A stretch of 64,000 bases of DNA from Hormiphora californensis (taxonomy: Eukaryota > Ctenophora > Tentaculata > Cydippida > Pleurobrachiidae), in NCBI GenBank assembly GCA_020137815.1, contig CM035350.1:4410418-4474417 (forward strand), read 5' to 3'. The notes beneath the pieces were generated by a model. The model was not told the DNA's origin, did no database searches, and was given only the letters and a program-made list of their open reading frames with translations. The position numbers and the translations under genes are program-made. This document shows, one piece after another, positions 24,402 to 35,709 of the stretch (positions are counted from its first letter, which is position 1; each line of letters starts with the position of its first letter).

Positions 24402-25487
24402 TCACACTGCAGAGTTTTGAGTTGTGCTCACAATTTTATTGGAAACCTTCACATGCCTGGTAAGGACCAAGTATATTACAGGGTTTAGAAGAGAGCACAG
24501 GATGGGAGAGATTATTCCATAGAACAGGACAGATACGATGACGTAAGGTGATGCATCACCTCCATTTGCTAAGACCTGGTGACTCACAATTGTTTTGTTG
24601 ACCATTGCAAGGAATGTGATAAAACTTCCCAGATTAAACAGTAATACCTTAATACTTCCCTTCAGACTCCTTGTCTGGTTTTCACTCAGGGCCGGTTTCA
24701 TGTACATCTTTAGTAGCTCCACCACCGTTAGTGTGGATGCTGTTAGACCTATTAACTGAAACACAACGACAACTATATTGCCAGCCATATATACTGCTAT
24801 GATAGAACACAAGTCGAGCCCGAAAAGATAGCCGTAGGTAATTTTATTTGTGCAAGTTGAAGCATTACTACGTGTAGCATCTGCATTCACAAATACATTT
24901 TGTGCTATGACGTAATAAAAGGCCGTGTCGTCATCATCCTTATACCGGAGTAGTTCCCAGTTAATTACCATCTTGTATAAGGTACATGCCAGCATGACAA
25001 AGAAAACTCCCCGTGTGGAAATGTGGGTGAAGGGTTGTTTGATTTGGATGTACCGGGTTAGTGAGAGACAACCCGTTATAACACAAGGAGCATAGGCCAC
25101 GACCCATATAAACACTCCGGAGTATCTCTCCAAGGTTGATGGGTTAAGATAACCCCAATTGATGTAGCTCTCGTTGAATGATCCTTCGTTAATCTGACTG
25201 ACAAACTCAGATTTCCTCGGCTGCAGTGTTTTAATGCCATAGTTCAGAGGGAGAAGGAGGTTAGTAACGAAGTCGTTAATCGCTAGGGTAAGGTAAAGCA
25301 TGCGGGCTGTTGAGGGAGGTTTTGAGAAGTTCCGGTAGACCACTATGGAGTTGAGGATAGTTGATGCTATTGAGGCTGAGAGGAGAACTAGGAAAATTGG
25401 GAAGTCCGGTAATGATGTCCCTCCTTCGCTTATCAGCGCCATATTGCTGTGGATCTGAACAAAAGTGGTTTTATAAAGTGCAAACAA
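24402..25487 (-). CDS. Rhodopsin-like (class A) G-protein-coupled receptor, intronless
   Basis: A 361-aa frame with seven hydrophobic segments. Segment 2 carries LAINDFVTNLLLPLNYG, matching the LAxxD sodium-site region. Segment 3 ends SLTRYIQIKQP, where TRY replaces the usual DRY. Segment 7 carries LLNPVIYLVL, a proper NPxxY. The second extracellular loop has Asn-glycosylation sites and a Cys. The C-tail is short and Ser/Thr-rich without a palmitoylation Cys. Start codon: the ATG at 25487, or the second Met 15 residues later (MALISEGG), which better fits the N-terminus length. Ligand is unknown; lack of introns is common for expanded receptor families in invertebrates. A class A receptor is well supported; the subgroup is not. 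Confidence 0.82.
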   Translation of the reverse strand: MFALYKTTFVQIHSNMALISEGGTSLPDFPIFLVLLSASIASTILNSIVVYRNFSKPPSTARMLYLTLAINDFVTNLLLPLNYGIKTLQPRKSEFVSQINEGSFNESYINWGYLNPSTLERYSGVFIWVVAYAPCVITGCLSLTRYIQIKQPFTHISTRGVFFVMLACTLYKMVINWELLRYKDDDDTAFYYVIAQNVFVNADATRSNASTCTNKITYGYLFGLDLCSIIAVYMAGNIVVVVFQLIGLTASTLTVVELLKMYMKPALSENQTRSLKGSIKVLLFNLGSFITFLAMVNKTIVSHQVLANGGDASPYVIVSVLFYGIISPILCSLLNPVIYLVLTRHVKVSNKIVSTTQNSAV

Positions 25488-26559
25488 CCCCTCTCTAGTT
25501 TCCTCAACCCTCTATAATTTCGCAAAGGATGAAATAGTCGCCCTGATTTGATATTTTGGTAGAAGGGTGACAGGGACCACCGCTAAAAAGTTGGTCATGC
25601 AATGACCCCTACGCAGAGCATTAGAACAAAGTCGGTATTGGAGTAAGTAATGAAAGTACCTCTCAACGCAAGCTCCCGAAGGCCGAAGTGTAATAGCGGT
25701 GACTTCCGGACTTCGTTACCAAGGATTTGAGGAGCTAGTTAAATTACCAACTATAGAAAAGTTGGGGAAATGGAAGTTTTCAGCTTTGGAAATGAAAACT
25801 ATAACTGAGGCAGATAAAGGCACTGATCTAATTGTTAGTATGTTGCTGTGGAGATTATGGTGGTGTTGACACCTGTCTGGGGCACGTGGGGGAGAGAGTT
25901 GGGCGGAGAGAGGGAAAGAGAGAAGGATAGGTATAGGAGGGGTAAGAGAGAGAGAGAAAACGAAATAGCATCTTCCCACCTGAACTGCACGTGTGGATAA
26001 TTATCAGCGTTCTTTAGCCTCGACGTTCTATTTCTCCCACTGGTTCTAAAGAAAGATAAATAGTGTAGACTGGGGCAATTTGGTTAGTTTTTCGGTGGAC
26101 AACACAATTAACACATGATCAGACCATAAAATGGATCTACTGACCACCACAACAGCTGTAATAGCTTCCGGCTCCGATCATAACTATTTCTCACACGACA
26201 GCCGCGATGAGAAACGTCACACTTTGAGGAGGCACCGAAAAAAACATCATGACCCCCATGACAGGATTGTACCACCGAATATAGAATAGAAGGTAAACGA
26301 AAAACTCCGTTGCTCCTTACTCAATAAGTTGCTCCCCCTCTGTTTGACATGTCACCAGTCTGTCGGCGTCCATTATGAAACGCCATAGAAAGGGATATCA
26401 GCTTTCAGGCCAATGCTCTGACCACAGTTCTCGTGCGCTCCGCCAATGCTCTGACATTGGATTTATCAAGGTCGCCTTACTGCGGTTTTAACCATGCTCC
26501 ACCTAGGTGCACCTTCCCCATTGAGTAGTTGTGTAACAAATACACATGCCTTATACATG

Positions 26560-26607
26560 CTGTCTGAGCGCACTGAGAATCAAATGGGGTATGGCGCCGC
26601 CATACAG
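26560..26607. mobile_element. Miniature element, CTGTCTGG family, copy c, with intact 8-bp duplication
   Basis: A 48-bp element from CTGTCTGAGCGCACTGAG to GGCGCCGCCATACAG, flanked on both sides by TATACATG (26552-26559 and 26608-26615). The perfect 8-bp direct repeat marks a transposition event and points to hAT-type mobilisation of this very short family. Confidence 0.75.
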
Positions 26608-26680
26608 TATACATGCATGTAATATTGCCGTATTAATATTTCGCTAGGAAATAATTTACACTTGTCATGGGCCGTCACTG

Positions 26681-26696
26681 CACACACACACACACA

Positions 26697-26763
<67 letters not shown>
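26681..26763. repeat. (CA)n followed by (CT)n microsatellite
   Basis: Nine or so CA units run directly into about 32 CT units. Open frames across it are not coding. Confidence 0.95.
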
Positions 26764-26767
<4 letters not shown>

Positions 26768-27272
26768 TCTCTCCTACCAATATCATCCGCCACTCATTAC
26801 ATCTTGTCAGCTGTTCCTCTGTGTACTACTTCTTATCTACTACTCTCCCCCGAGTGGTCTCCAAGCTTCTAGAACAATTTAGAACATCTTATCTTATATC
26901 TCTTTATCCTCTTAATTATCTCTAAATAAGACCGCTACAGCCCGAGCATAATATTTCAGTTGTATAGTATTAATAGTCTTTGACTCTTTGTTTTCGTTAT
27001 GGTTTTCTTTAGCAAGCCTAGATCCCAAATGAGTGACTCTCATCACTGCGAAGATAAACGCCGCAAGGTAATCTGAATTGGGACTCCTGGGAGTTGTCAA
27101 TCCCAATTCTTTGGCACTATCATCAACTCGAATATCATCTCATATGGCCTCCAAAATTAGAACTACCCTCTTTCGTATTGTAGTTTGCACTTCACAAAAA
27201 TTCCTCTATAAGTGGACTGTGTCCACTAATATAGAAATCCCTAAAAATCCCTAAAAACGTGCCCTTTTTCAG

Positions 27273-28838
27273 TTGTCAGCCTATTACGATATGCATCACA
27301 GGGGCAGCTGGACGTATTCGCCTACTCCCTGATCCAGTCCCTGGCTAAGGGGGATGTGTTTGGACACGAGCAGCTCCTAGTTCTCCACCTCCTGGACATC
27401 GAACAGAGCAAGGAGGCGATGGAGGGTGTTGCTATGGAGATAGAGGACATGGCCAGTCACGTGGTAGACAAGTGTGTTGTGACAACCTCCATGAAGGAGG
27501 CATCTATCTGGTGCTGATGTAGCAGTCCTTATTGCATCTGTTACCTCACCTACCTGGCATGGAAAGAAAGGACCTGCTGAAGGCCAATGTAAGGATCTTC
27601 AGAGAGACTGGAGAGACTCTGGAGAAGTTTGGGAAGAGGAGTATTCAAAGTGTTGGTAGTGGCTAACCCCAGCAATACTAATGCTCTGGTTTGTATGGAA
27701 TATGCTCCCTCCATCCCTAGACAACAGTTTACCGGGCTGAGCATGCTGGATCACAACCGTACCCTTGCCCAGGTATAAACTATAAATATCCTATGGCCAC
27801 CTGTCTTGTGATCGAGAATGCCCCCTCTGTTCCCCGAGTTGTGACTTGCTGGGCGAGATGCTGTGTCACACAGTGTGTGGAACAAGCGTCAAGCACAGCA
27901 TTTCTCCCAGTGGCCTTCATGGCGGAGTGATTAACCCATTCTCTCTACCCAGTTAGCCCCTAAGATAGGGGCCACCACTGACGAGGTGACGAATGTTGTT
28001 GTCTGGGGAAACCACTCCGCCACTATGTACCCTGATATCTCCCATGCTATTGTCCATAAAATTGACGAGGTGGTCCGCCCTGCTGCTGATCTGGTATCAA
28101 AGGAGTGGGCCCGGGACACAATGATCAAGGTAGTGATTGGGTGGTGTATTCAGTTGTTGATTGTCAGGGGTGGAAGTGAGACTAAATTATTGACAGAATT
28201 GTAGCTAGAGGGGGTTGCTGTATACTCAATTCAAGTGTGTACCTGTTATACTGAGTGTACACTGTAGTATATCAGCACCTCTTCGTCAAAGACCCTACTT
28301 GAACTCCAAAATAACACTTTCCCTCCCCAATTAGATTGTCAGGACACGGTACGCAGAGATCATGCAGAGACGAGGGATGACTACCATGTCGACTGGGAAG
28401 GCCATTGCAGACCATCTCAAATACTGGACACGGGGGACCCCTGTTGGACAGTTTGTTAGCATGGCGGTCCCTAGTGATGGAAGTTATGGAATAGCCAAGG
28501 GGGTCTTCTACTCACTCCCAGTAAGTCCTCCCTTGCTAAAAGTAGAAAATTTATTAACCTTTCTACCTACATGGCGTGTAGTACTGCACTATGCCCTACC
28601 CTCATCCATTTGTTCAGAATCGAGAGAGAGTACAAACTAAATGTCCAACTGTCCAATAGGAATATCTGTACAAATATCCTACCTCTCCCCCATTCAGGTA
28701 CAGGTAAACAAGCACGGTGATATCAAGATCGTTGCAGATCTGAAAGTTGATGAATTCTCCAGGGAAATGATTGACAACTCATATACAGAGCTGATGAATG
28801 AGGCGAAGGAAGCACTCTCACTCGCTGAGGTCCTATAA
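27273..28838 (+). pseudogene. MDH1B-like malate dehydrogenase with four +1 frame disruptions in its first visible exon
   Basis: Exons 27273-27772, 27953-28129, 28335-28520 and 28698-28838 (TAA). Conserved stretches: PITICITGAAGRI (nucleotide-binding Rossmann loop), [74 protein letters not shown] (catalytic His region), IADHLKYWTRGTPVGQFVSM and GIAKGVFYSLP. The LKYW and GIAKG motifs favour the divergent MDH1B branch over cytosolic MDH1. The substrate-binding PRREGMERKD loop of active MDH is reduced to SPTGMERKD. The first exon has one surplus base at each of about 27319, 27508, 27555 and 27646; discounting them restores phase 0 into the next exon exactly. The other exons are clean. This may be a young pseudogene, assembly error, or an unusual decoding event. 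The 5' end is missing. Confidence 0.7.
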
Positions 28839-30065
28839 CGAGATACGAACACTTTTCAAACATTTTCAAAATTTCTAATTTTAATTTTTAATGTGTTTTT
28901 ATGACGAAGATTGTAAGATATGATTGTTGCACAATATATTATATTTATGTTATTCCAAACCATCCAAAGTGTGACTTTAAAATGTACAAATGGTACTTCA
29001 ATACACGATTCAAGACAGTGTATAATTATACTATACAAGACAGTGTCACATCTGTGACGCGCGAAACCGATCGCCCAATTTGTAGACAAACCCGCGCGGA
29101 TTAGCGCTGGTGAGCGCCTCAGGACAGTGTTGGCATGTTACTGACCTGACGGAACTTCGAATAAAACCGTGTTTGGTATTTCTAGTTATTCAAATAGCTC
29201 CCCCTGTCTGCATAAAACAGGTGTGTTAGCAAACTGTCCAGAAATTCTTATGATATGAAACAAATTGAAACTCATTTCATACAGTTTGGTCAAATTATAG
29301 TTAAATATTTACAGTTAACTTAGAGACAATTTGGAGAAGGGGTACACTGGTGAATATATAAGTTACAAAACGTTGCTCTTAACATTAATTAATTAATTAA
29401 GTTGGGGAACAAACTATAACTTCATTTCTAAGTGGGGCGTGCACGAAAAGACATTAAGGTTTTAAATACACCAGTTATATAAGTAAAGAATCTAAGAACT
29501 GTGTAAGATATATCCCATTTCATTTATCACTCTCCCTTATTACTCTCATTAGCTCTCATATAACTTAACCAATATCAAATCTTATATTACTGAATCCTGT
29601 GTCTCTCTCCAAATTTATCTCTCCAACAGTGGTTGTTCCAAACTTAATATATTATAGTCATAACGCAAAGTCCGATTACATTATATTATACTAGCACGTT
29701 CACACTGTAATATAGACAAATATGGGGTGACGCACACACACACACTCACTCACATGACACACACACTCGTGTTACACACGTTGTCTCTCACTCTCGAGAT
29801 GAACTTGGAATTGGGCGGCTAAAAATTGGCGCAGTCCATATCTTCTTTTCTTGCTCCTGAGGAAAAGATTTATCATTAGACTAGAGAAGTGTCAGTCATA
29901 ATCGGTCAATTTTTATGTGCTGACTAGTATTTTTTTAACTATGAGGGAATTCATCCGGCCCGCACGATCAACAACTTGTAACCTTTAGTGCCTATTATAG
30001 AGGTATATGTTTCAAGTTTCAACTAACCTTTAGTGCTTATAGAGGTACATATCACGAGTTGGGTT
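28839..30065. other. Intergenic region between MDH1B-like and calcium sensor genes
   Basis: A/T-rich, with short CA tracts near 29730. It holds the 3' ends of the two convergent genes. No further gene or element recognised. Confidence 0.5.
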
Positions 30066-30275
30066 TTACTGGAGGGGTGCATCAGCGGGGCCACCGCTCA
30101 CAGAGTCGCACTGTAGCAGCCTTACAATGCTTGGATCACTCTTGGCTCCTTCAACAAACTCGGCTAATGATAGCTTGCCATCCAAATTCCTGGAAAGGGA
30201 GAAGTGTTGTTACGTGGACTTATTTCTCAGTTTGAAATTTGCTTTGGTATGGAACGGCCCCACTCCCCCCACTCT

Positions 30276-30347
<72 letters not shown>

Positions 30348-30976
30348 ACAGAAAGGGGCCAACACCGGCAGATAGGTCGGATATATTTCCAATCTCATGC
30401 ACACACTACTGTGCAGCAGCAGCAGTACAGCTGCTACCTTGGAAATAGGCTACCGTCGGCGTTGGCCCCTATTACAAACTCATCAAAATCGACCAAACCA
30501 TCATTGTTCCTGGTTGGTAGAATATATCGAGGTCACAGACGCACTGCCTGGCAGCGCCGACCCGAGTTGAGCACTGCCAAAATGAGGTCTGGCAGCACCA
30601 GACAGTACATACTACTATATCACTTTTCAAACTTTTTATTGTGTATCAAAGTGAGGATGGCTACAAAAGATTTCTTTGGAATTGAAACCATACCTGTCCA
30701 TTTGACGGAATATCTTGTCAACACGTTTCTCCGGCGTGGACTCATCTTCAGGCATTTTCATAACAGTACCGACCATTTTGTAGATTGCACATACAATCTC
30801 CAGCATTTCCTGGACGTGACGGAGAGGAGGGTGATTAGTAAACCCTCGCAATTACAGGCATTTTCTCTCCGCGTTTCTCTAATCTCTATCTGTAACTATC
30901 CGCCTCCCCTCTCTTTATCGATAAATCGGTGTACACTTTGTATAATACAATGTACCGCCTCTCCTCTGTTAATAAC

Positions 30977-31022
<46 letters not shown>

Positions 31023-32232
31023 GAGGGAAGTATTATAGTAGAGAATATATGTTTCAGTCTCTGTCGCACTCTCTCTCTCTGGACTCTGGTGATATTTGTG
31101 TATACTATACCTGCCGTGAAATGTACCCGTTTCCATCCAAATCGTACATACTGAATGCCCATCGAAGTTTGTCCTCTAGCTTGCCACGAGAAGTCACGGA
31201 CAAAGCACAGATAAACTCTGAAAATGGAGGAAGGATTTACTAGAGAAGTGTGCGCGCGGCGGCCAATGTTAGAGTCCCAACTGACAGTGGCACTCTCTGT
31301 GTGCGCGGCGCTCCTTCAACAAGCGTGTCGGTAGACCTTCTTTCTGCGCCCTACAGCTGCTGCACGATGCGAATTGTACCGCCGAAGTGGGAGGCACTGA
31401 ATTTATTATGTTATGTAGCTTTGTCAGAATATAAAGTGAATACAAGGAGGGAGAGAGAGAGAAACAAGAAAAAGGTATACAAAAAAGGAGAGATAACTGC
31501 CCCCATTAAAGGAATAATGGAAGATTTACTATTCTGAGTTTCAGAACATTTTCTTTGTTGCCTGGATATTTGATTAAATTTTAGTTTAGTTTAGACGACA
31601 GCGGACAGACGCTAACGAAGCCAAGGGCACCATTCTGTTTTCCTTCACACATGTGATTGGGATAATCAATTTGGGAGTCACCGCGTCACACCGCTCAAAG
31701 AGCTTGGTAGAACGTCGGATTAGTATCACCAACCAACCAAACTGTACAAGCTGAAAGAAGACCCAGTAGCTGCAGTACATGCATTGATATCACACGCACA
31801 TGTAGTTTTGTGTGTGTAGTCGTTGCACTCAGTTGTATTGTTCAACCCATACACTATCCCTCATATACAGTGTAGCGCAATCAAATTTATAGACCAATTC
31901 TTGTTATTACCACACACCATGGACTGTGGTTATTATAGTCCATGGTTCCCCTGTAGAACTGCTATAAACCCAATCTATATTGCAGTAGTAGCATATATTC
32001 CGTTGTGCAAGTGGGGATGTATGGAGAATAGTGAGTATGTGCTTGTTTTAAACAGAGAGAGAGAGAGAGAGAGGAGATGAGAAGAGGAGAGGAGAGAGAG
32101 ACTAAAGAGAGAGAGAGAGATAGGAGAGGAGAGAGATAGGCGGAGACCAGAGAGAGCGAGAGAGAGAGAGAGAGAGAGGAGAAGAAGAGAAGAAGAAGGA
32201 GAAAGAGAGAGAGAGAGAGTGAGGGCAGAAAG

Positions 32233-32308
<76 letters not shown>

Positions 32309-35300
32309 CCTATATGGACACTGCTTCTGCTAGTGCTGCACGACACACACGTAGCAGGTGTTTCATTGATTAGGTTATCCCGCCACGCTCTAATATTGTA
32401 TACACAGGGGTTCCTCTACCGGTAATGAACATGCTGCAGGCAATACCAGGCCCAACCTATCAGTGTGCTATATAGCAGCTCAGTGGGTTACCTAATACTA
32501 TAGCACCCTGTCATACTAATACAATGGTGTGGACTCGACTGTGCTCCCATCTCCAGGTGGCAGCCCACTCTCGAGGAGTAGAATTGATCTACCAGCCAGT
32601 TCCCTTCTCTACTTGCTCTACGAGAGTAGTGTGCAGTGGTGAGAAACACATGCTGCAGCAGATGGTGATATATCGAAACACACACTCCAAGAGATGGGGT
32701 GGTGTATAACACACTGCAACCCCCCTCCCCATGAGAGAGAGAGGTAGAGGGATGGGGGAGAGAGAGAGGAGTGGGGAGGCAATAGTAATCAGAATTCATG
32801 AAGTAGTCATGAATTAATGATCGATGGACAGGACCTTTATTTTGGGACTATTTGTACATTTTCGTGTCCCTACAATATTTCTCTCTCATCATTAATCATT
32901 CTAGAGAAAAAGTTCATTGTTTCTCAGATCGATCCTCTCCCCAGCCTCCCCCTCCCTCTCTCTCCCCCATCTCCCCAGCTTTATCATCATTTTCTTTGTT
33001 CTAAGTAGCCAATAGGTCTCTCCATTATATGTATAGTTAATATATTTTGACTCTATATCGCCAACTATCGCAATATATCGCTAACCACTGCACTCTTTCC
33101 ATCTCTATTACACTGTCTTTATCTCTCTCTCTCTCCATCTCTATCTCTATCTCATATCTCTCTCTCTCAACCATTCTAGGTTACTAATTGACCACCAACA
33201 ATTATTGTTGCTCAGCGCCCAGACAATGGCACAAAGATACACACCACCACCTCACCCCTCAGACGCAACAAATGTGATGCAATGGGTTTGAAGAAGTTAA
33301 CGTGAGTTGAAAGGAAGGGAGGATAGAGATGAGAGAGATCGAATGTGTGGTGGAGTGGGGAAAGGAGCATGAAGGAGAGGGCGATGTCAGGTGGAGGTAG
33401 GAGTGGGAGAGACGAGAGGGGCGCGATAGAGAGAGACGAGGAGAGAGAAGAGAGAGAGAGAGAGAAGATGGAAAGATATTGATTAATTAAGGTTAAACAG
33501 ATCAGAGTCATGAGAGATACCTCAGGTGACAGACACAAACAACCGCAGTATTACCAACTTGTAACCGTAAATGTTCATTTCTCTCTCTCCCTCTCTCGCA
33601 CTGCTTCTCTCTGTCTCTCTCTCTGTCTCTCTCTCCCATCTCTCACCCTCCTCATGTGTTCTGTTGCGTGTTTCATGCGAGTTTTTAATGCGTGCCACAA
33701 AGTTAAGCATTCCAGTACGAAGCCTCTAATCATATATTATAAAGCGTCATGAATCATGGCTCATGATCAGACTAAACAGCAAGTGCGTTGTCTAACCAAA
33801 GACTGCACCTTCGACCCAGCTTAGTGAGGAACTTGAGCAGTGTGGATGACAGTCATGTAGCATGACAAGTGACTTGTTGACAACTATTGCGGTATATAAT
33901 ACGGTATATAATACGAGATGAAGAACAGAACTGTTTCGGGAATTACTTTTACTGTACTGCAACTACAGCGGACCCCGATTTACTGGAACCCCGATTTACC
34001 GGGCAAAAACCTTGTTTTGTTCAAACATTTTTATCTTATAAGGGTCGAACAAGGCAAGCAAAACCTTTCCCACGAGCATCACGGTAAATCGGGGTCCGAC
34101 TGTAATTTATATAGAGTTTGCGGCTACTAAATTAAAGGTCTCTGATCGTCCTCAGGATGATTTATTGCATGTCCAGGGAAGAGAGGAGAAAGAGAAAATA
34201 AAGAGAGAGGGGAGAGAGGGGAGAAAGAGAAAGAAAGAGATTCGAAGGAGCGTTCAGGTATATCATGTAATATATGTGATTCATATTTGCGGTTTTGATA
34301 ATCGAGCAGCGTGCGAGATGTTACAGTCAGTGCCTGACAACTGTGAGCAGTTACAGTGCTGCTTGTAGTCGTATTACCGTAATAGAAATACAGTAAGGAG
34401 ACGCGCACGTTGCATAACGCGCGGCAAAAAGTGCATGTGTTCAGCACGTACTAGTGCCCGTACGTACTAGTGCACGTACTAGTGCCCTGATTGGCCACGG
34501 TTGCGCGTCGTCTTACTGTATTTCCGTTTTCCATTACCGTTTTCCCACTACAAGCGACCGTGTTAGTGTGCAACTGAATATAAAATATAAAGGGACGAGA
34601 AGGAAGGAGGAAAATTTTCGGGGGGATGAAACTGATTTACTCGGTGCAGTTTACTACATTTAGTGTTTAGCCTTAAGTTTAAGCACTTTTCCTAAACGAT
34701 TCTTACACCCCTCTCTAAACTCCCTGTCACCACCAACCCCCCTCACCTCTGAAGTCAATAGAGTTGTCGCCATTCTCATCGAACGTTCGAAACACGTGTT
34801 CTGCAAATTTACTAGCATCCCCATACGGAAAGAAATTCCCGTATATTTTCTTAAATTCGTCCACACTGAGTTTTCCACTTGGACAATCTTTGAGGAAGCC
34901 TCGATACCACTCCTGGAAAAAAACAAGATGGTTATAGATTGGAAAAAGAATTGCACCGGCAAATATTATTCTATATTCTAGTTGTCTCCCTTATATTCTA
35001 CACAGATTGCGTTACTGAATAAATTAGAGAAACAATGATGAAGCAAGAATGTAGAATATAGATCTTGGCAGAGAGTGAGCTGAGAAAAGCTTTATCCCGT
35101 AAAAGAAGATCTTACGAAGAAAGTGTTATTTCAGCTTTTAGCTCAATCCCCTAAAAAAAGGCTTGCTGTTGCACAACCAGTACATATATATTAGCTAAAT
35201 TGTAAGGCGGGGAATGTTGGGGGTGTTTTGTGGTTAATATATCGCCATGACATCACCACATAAAATAGATGTAGATACGCCAGTGGACAGACAGACACAC

Positions 35301-35709
35301 GCACCGACAAACACATATTGGTCGCTCCGAAACGCACTTGTGTTAGGCACAGTTACTGAGCCTCAAACAGGTGGCACACACACACTCACAATACACACTC
35401 ACAACTACATACACCTGACTAATTATGTGGGTTTAGTGCCCGCTTCAAGGCATTATTAAAAAACATTCACACGTTGTTGGAAATCAAGTGTTTTTTATTA
35501 GGATTCCGTACGTGGTGAAAATTAGAAATGATAACAACCTCATTCCATGATATTATGACAAGTAAATGTCATGTATGTTGTAATCTGTTGAGATTAGGAC
35601 AACAGGTGGGACATTTAATAATTACCTGTAATTCAGCCTCCGTGAACTCTGTCTGTGTGGATAGGGAGTGAAGTACCTCAGGTTTTAGTTTACTGTTAGG
35701 CTTGCCCAT
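30066..35709 (-). CDS. Neuronal calcium sensor, hippocalcin/neurocalcin/VILIP type
   Basis: Exons 35626-35709, 34747-34912, 31111-31217, 30694-30809 and 30066-30189 give 198 aa, close to the 191-193 of vertebrate members. It begins [12 protein letters not shown], an N-myristoylation signal with Gly2. [20 protein letters not shown] carries the degenerate EF1 with CPSG, typical of the family and unable to bind calcium. EF2 ([14 protein letters not shown]) and EF3 ([14 protein letters not shown]) are complete. EF4 is built across the last intron (MD plus [12 protein letters not shown]), followed by [11 protein letters not shown]. The [13 protein letters not shown] linker is nearly invariant in the family. 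These proteins expose the myristoyl group upon calcium binding and move to membranes to regulate receptors and cyclases. A second exon encoding EF4 lies at 30438-30509 (separate entry). The introns are large and repeat-filled (3.5 kb for intron 2). Confidence 0.93.
30281..30345. repeat. (CA)n microsatellite
   Basis: About 32 CA units in the intron between the two EF4 exons of the calcium sensor gene. Confidence 0.95.
30438..30509 (-). CDS. Alternative EF4-encoding exon of the calcium sensor
   Basis: A 72-nt open segment with a good acceptor (CCAACCAG) and a GTAGCA donor, same phase as the last exon. It encodes [20 protein letters not shown], which after the MD of the preceding exon makes a full EF-hand loop [12 protein letters not shown]. 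The last exon does the same with [11 protein letters not shown]. If both were used, the second loop would lack its first Asp. If the donor is ignored, the frame meets TAG at once (product ending GSLFPR). So this is either a mutually exclusive or terminal alternative exon, or a relic of exon duplication. Confidence 0.65.
30544..30605. mobile_element. Miniature element, CTGTCTGG family, copy d
   Basis: Left end CTGCCTGGCAGCGCC, right end GGCAGCACCAGACAG. More diverged than the other copies and without a clear target duplication. Lies within an intron of the calcium sensor gene. Confidence 0.55.
30979..31018. repeat. (GA)n microsatellite
   Basis: About 20 GA units in an intron of the calcium sensor gene. 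Confidence 0.9.
32053..32304. repeat. Imperfect (GA)n tract
   Basis: 250 bp of GA with interruptions, inside intron 2 of the calcium sensor gene. Open frames across it are artefacts of the repeat. Confidence 0.95.
33966..34102. mobile_element. 137-bp MITE with pogo/Tigger-like ends and TA duplication
   Basis: Starts CAGCGGACCCCGATTTAC and ends GTAAATCGGGGTCCGACTG, with TA directly on both sides (33964-33965 and 34103-34104). The CAGTCGGACCCC terminus and TA target are those of pogo/Tigger-type Tc1-mariner elements. A second copy is at 38221-38294. Intronic and non-coding. Confidence 0.75.

Larger units (their letters stand above)
25488..27272. other. Intergenic region upstream of the MDH1B-like exons
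   Basis: No exon is supported. It includes the miniature element at 26560-26607 and CA and CT tracts at 26681-26763. The motif CAATGCTCTGAC occurs twice near 26410 and 26447 and recurs near 62252 and 63875. Any N-terminal exons of the MDH1B-like gene should lie here, but I could not identify them. Confidence 0.4.

Noticed and set aside
29040-29120. Possible tRNA-like fold
   Set aside because: Short GC stems are visible, but there is no A-box or B-box consensus and no acceptor stem of seven pairs.
30204-31154. 316-codon plus-strand frame across the calcium sensor introns
   Set aside because: It begins in a CA microsatellite, runs through a GA tract, and lies antisense to verified exons of the calcium sensor. 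No family resemblance.
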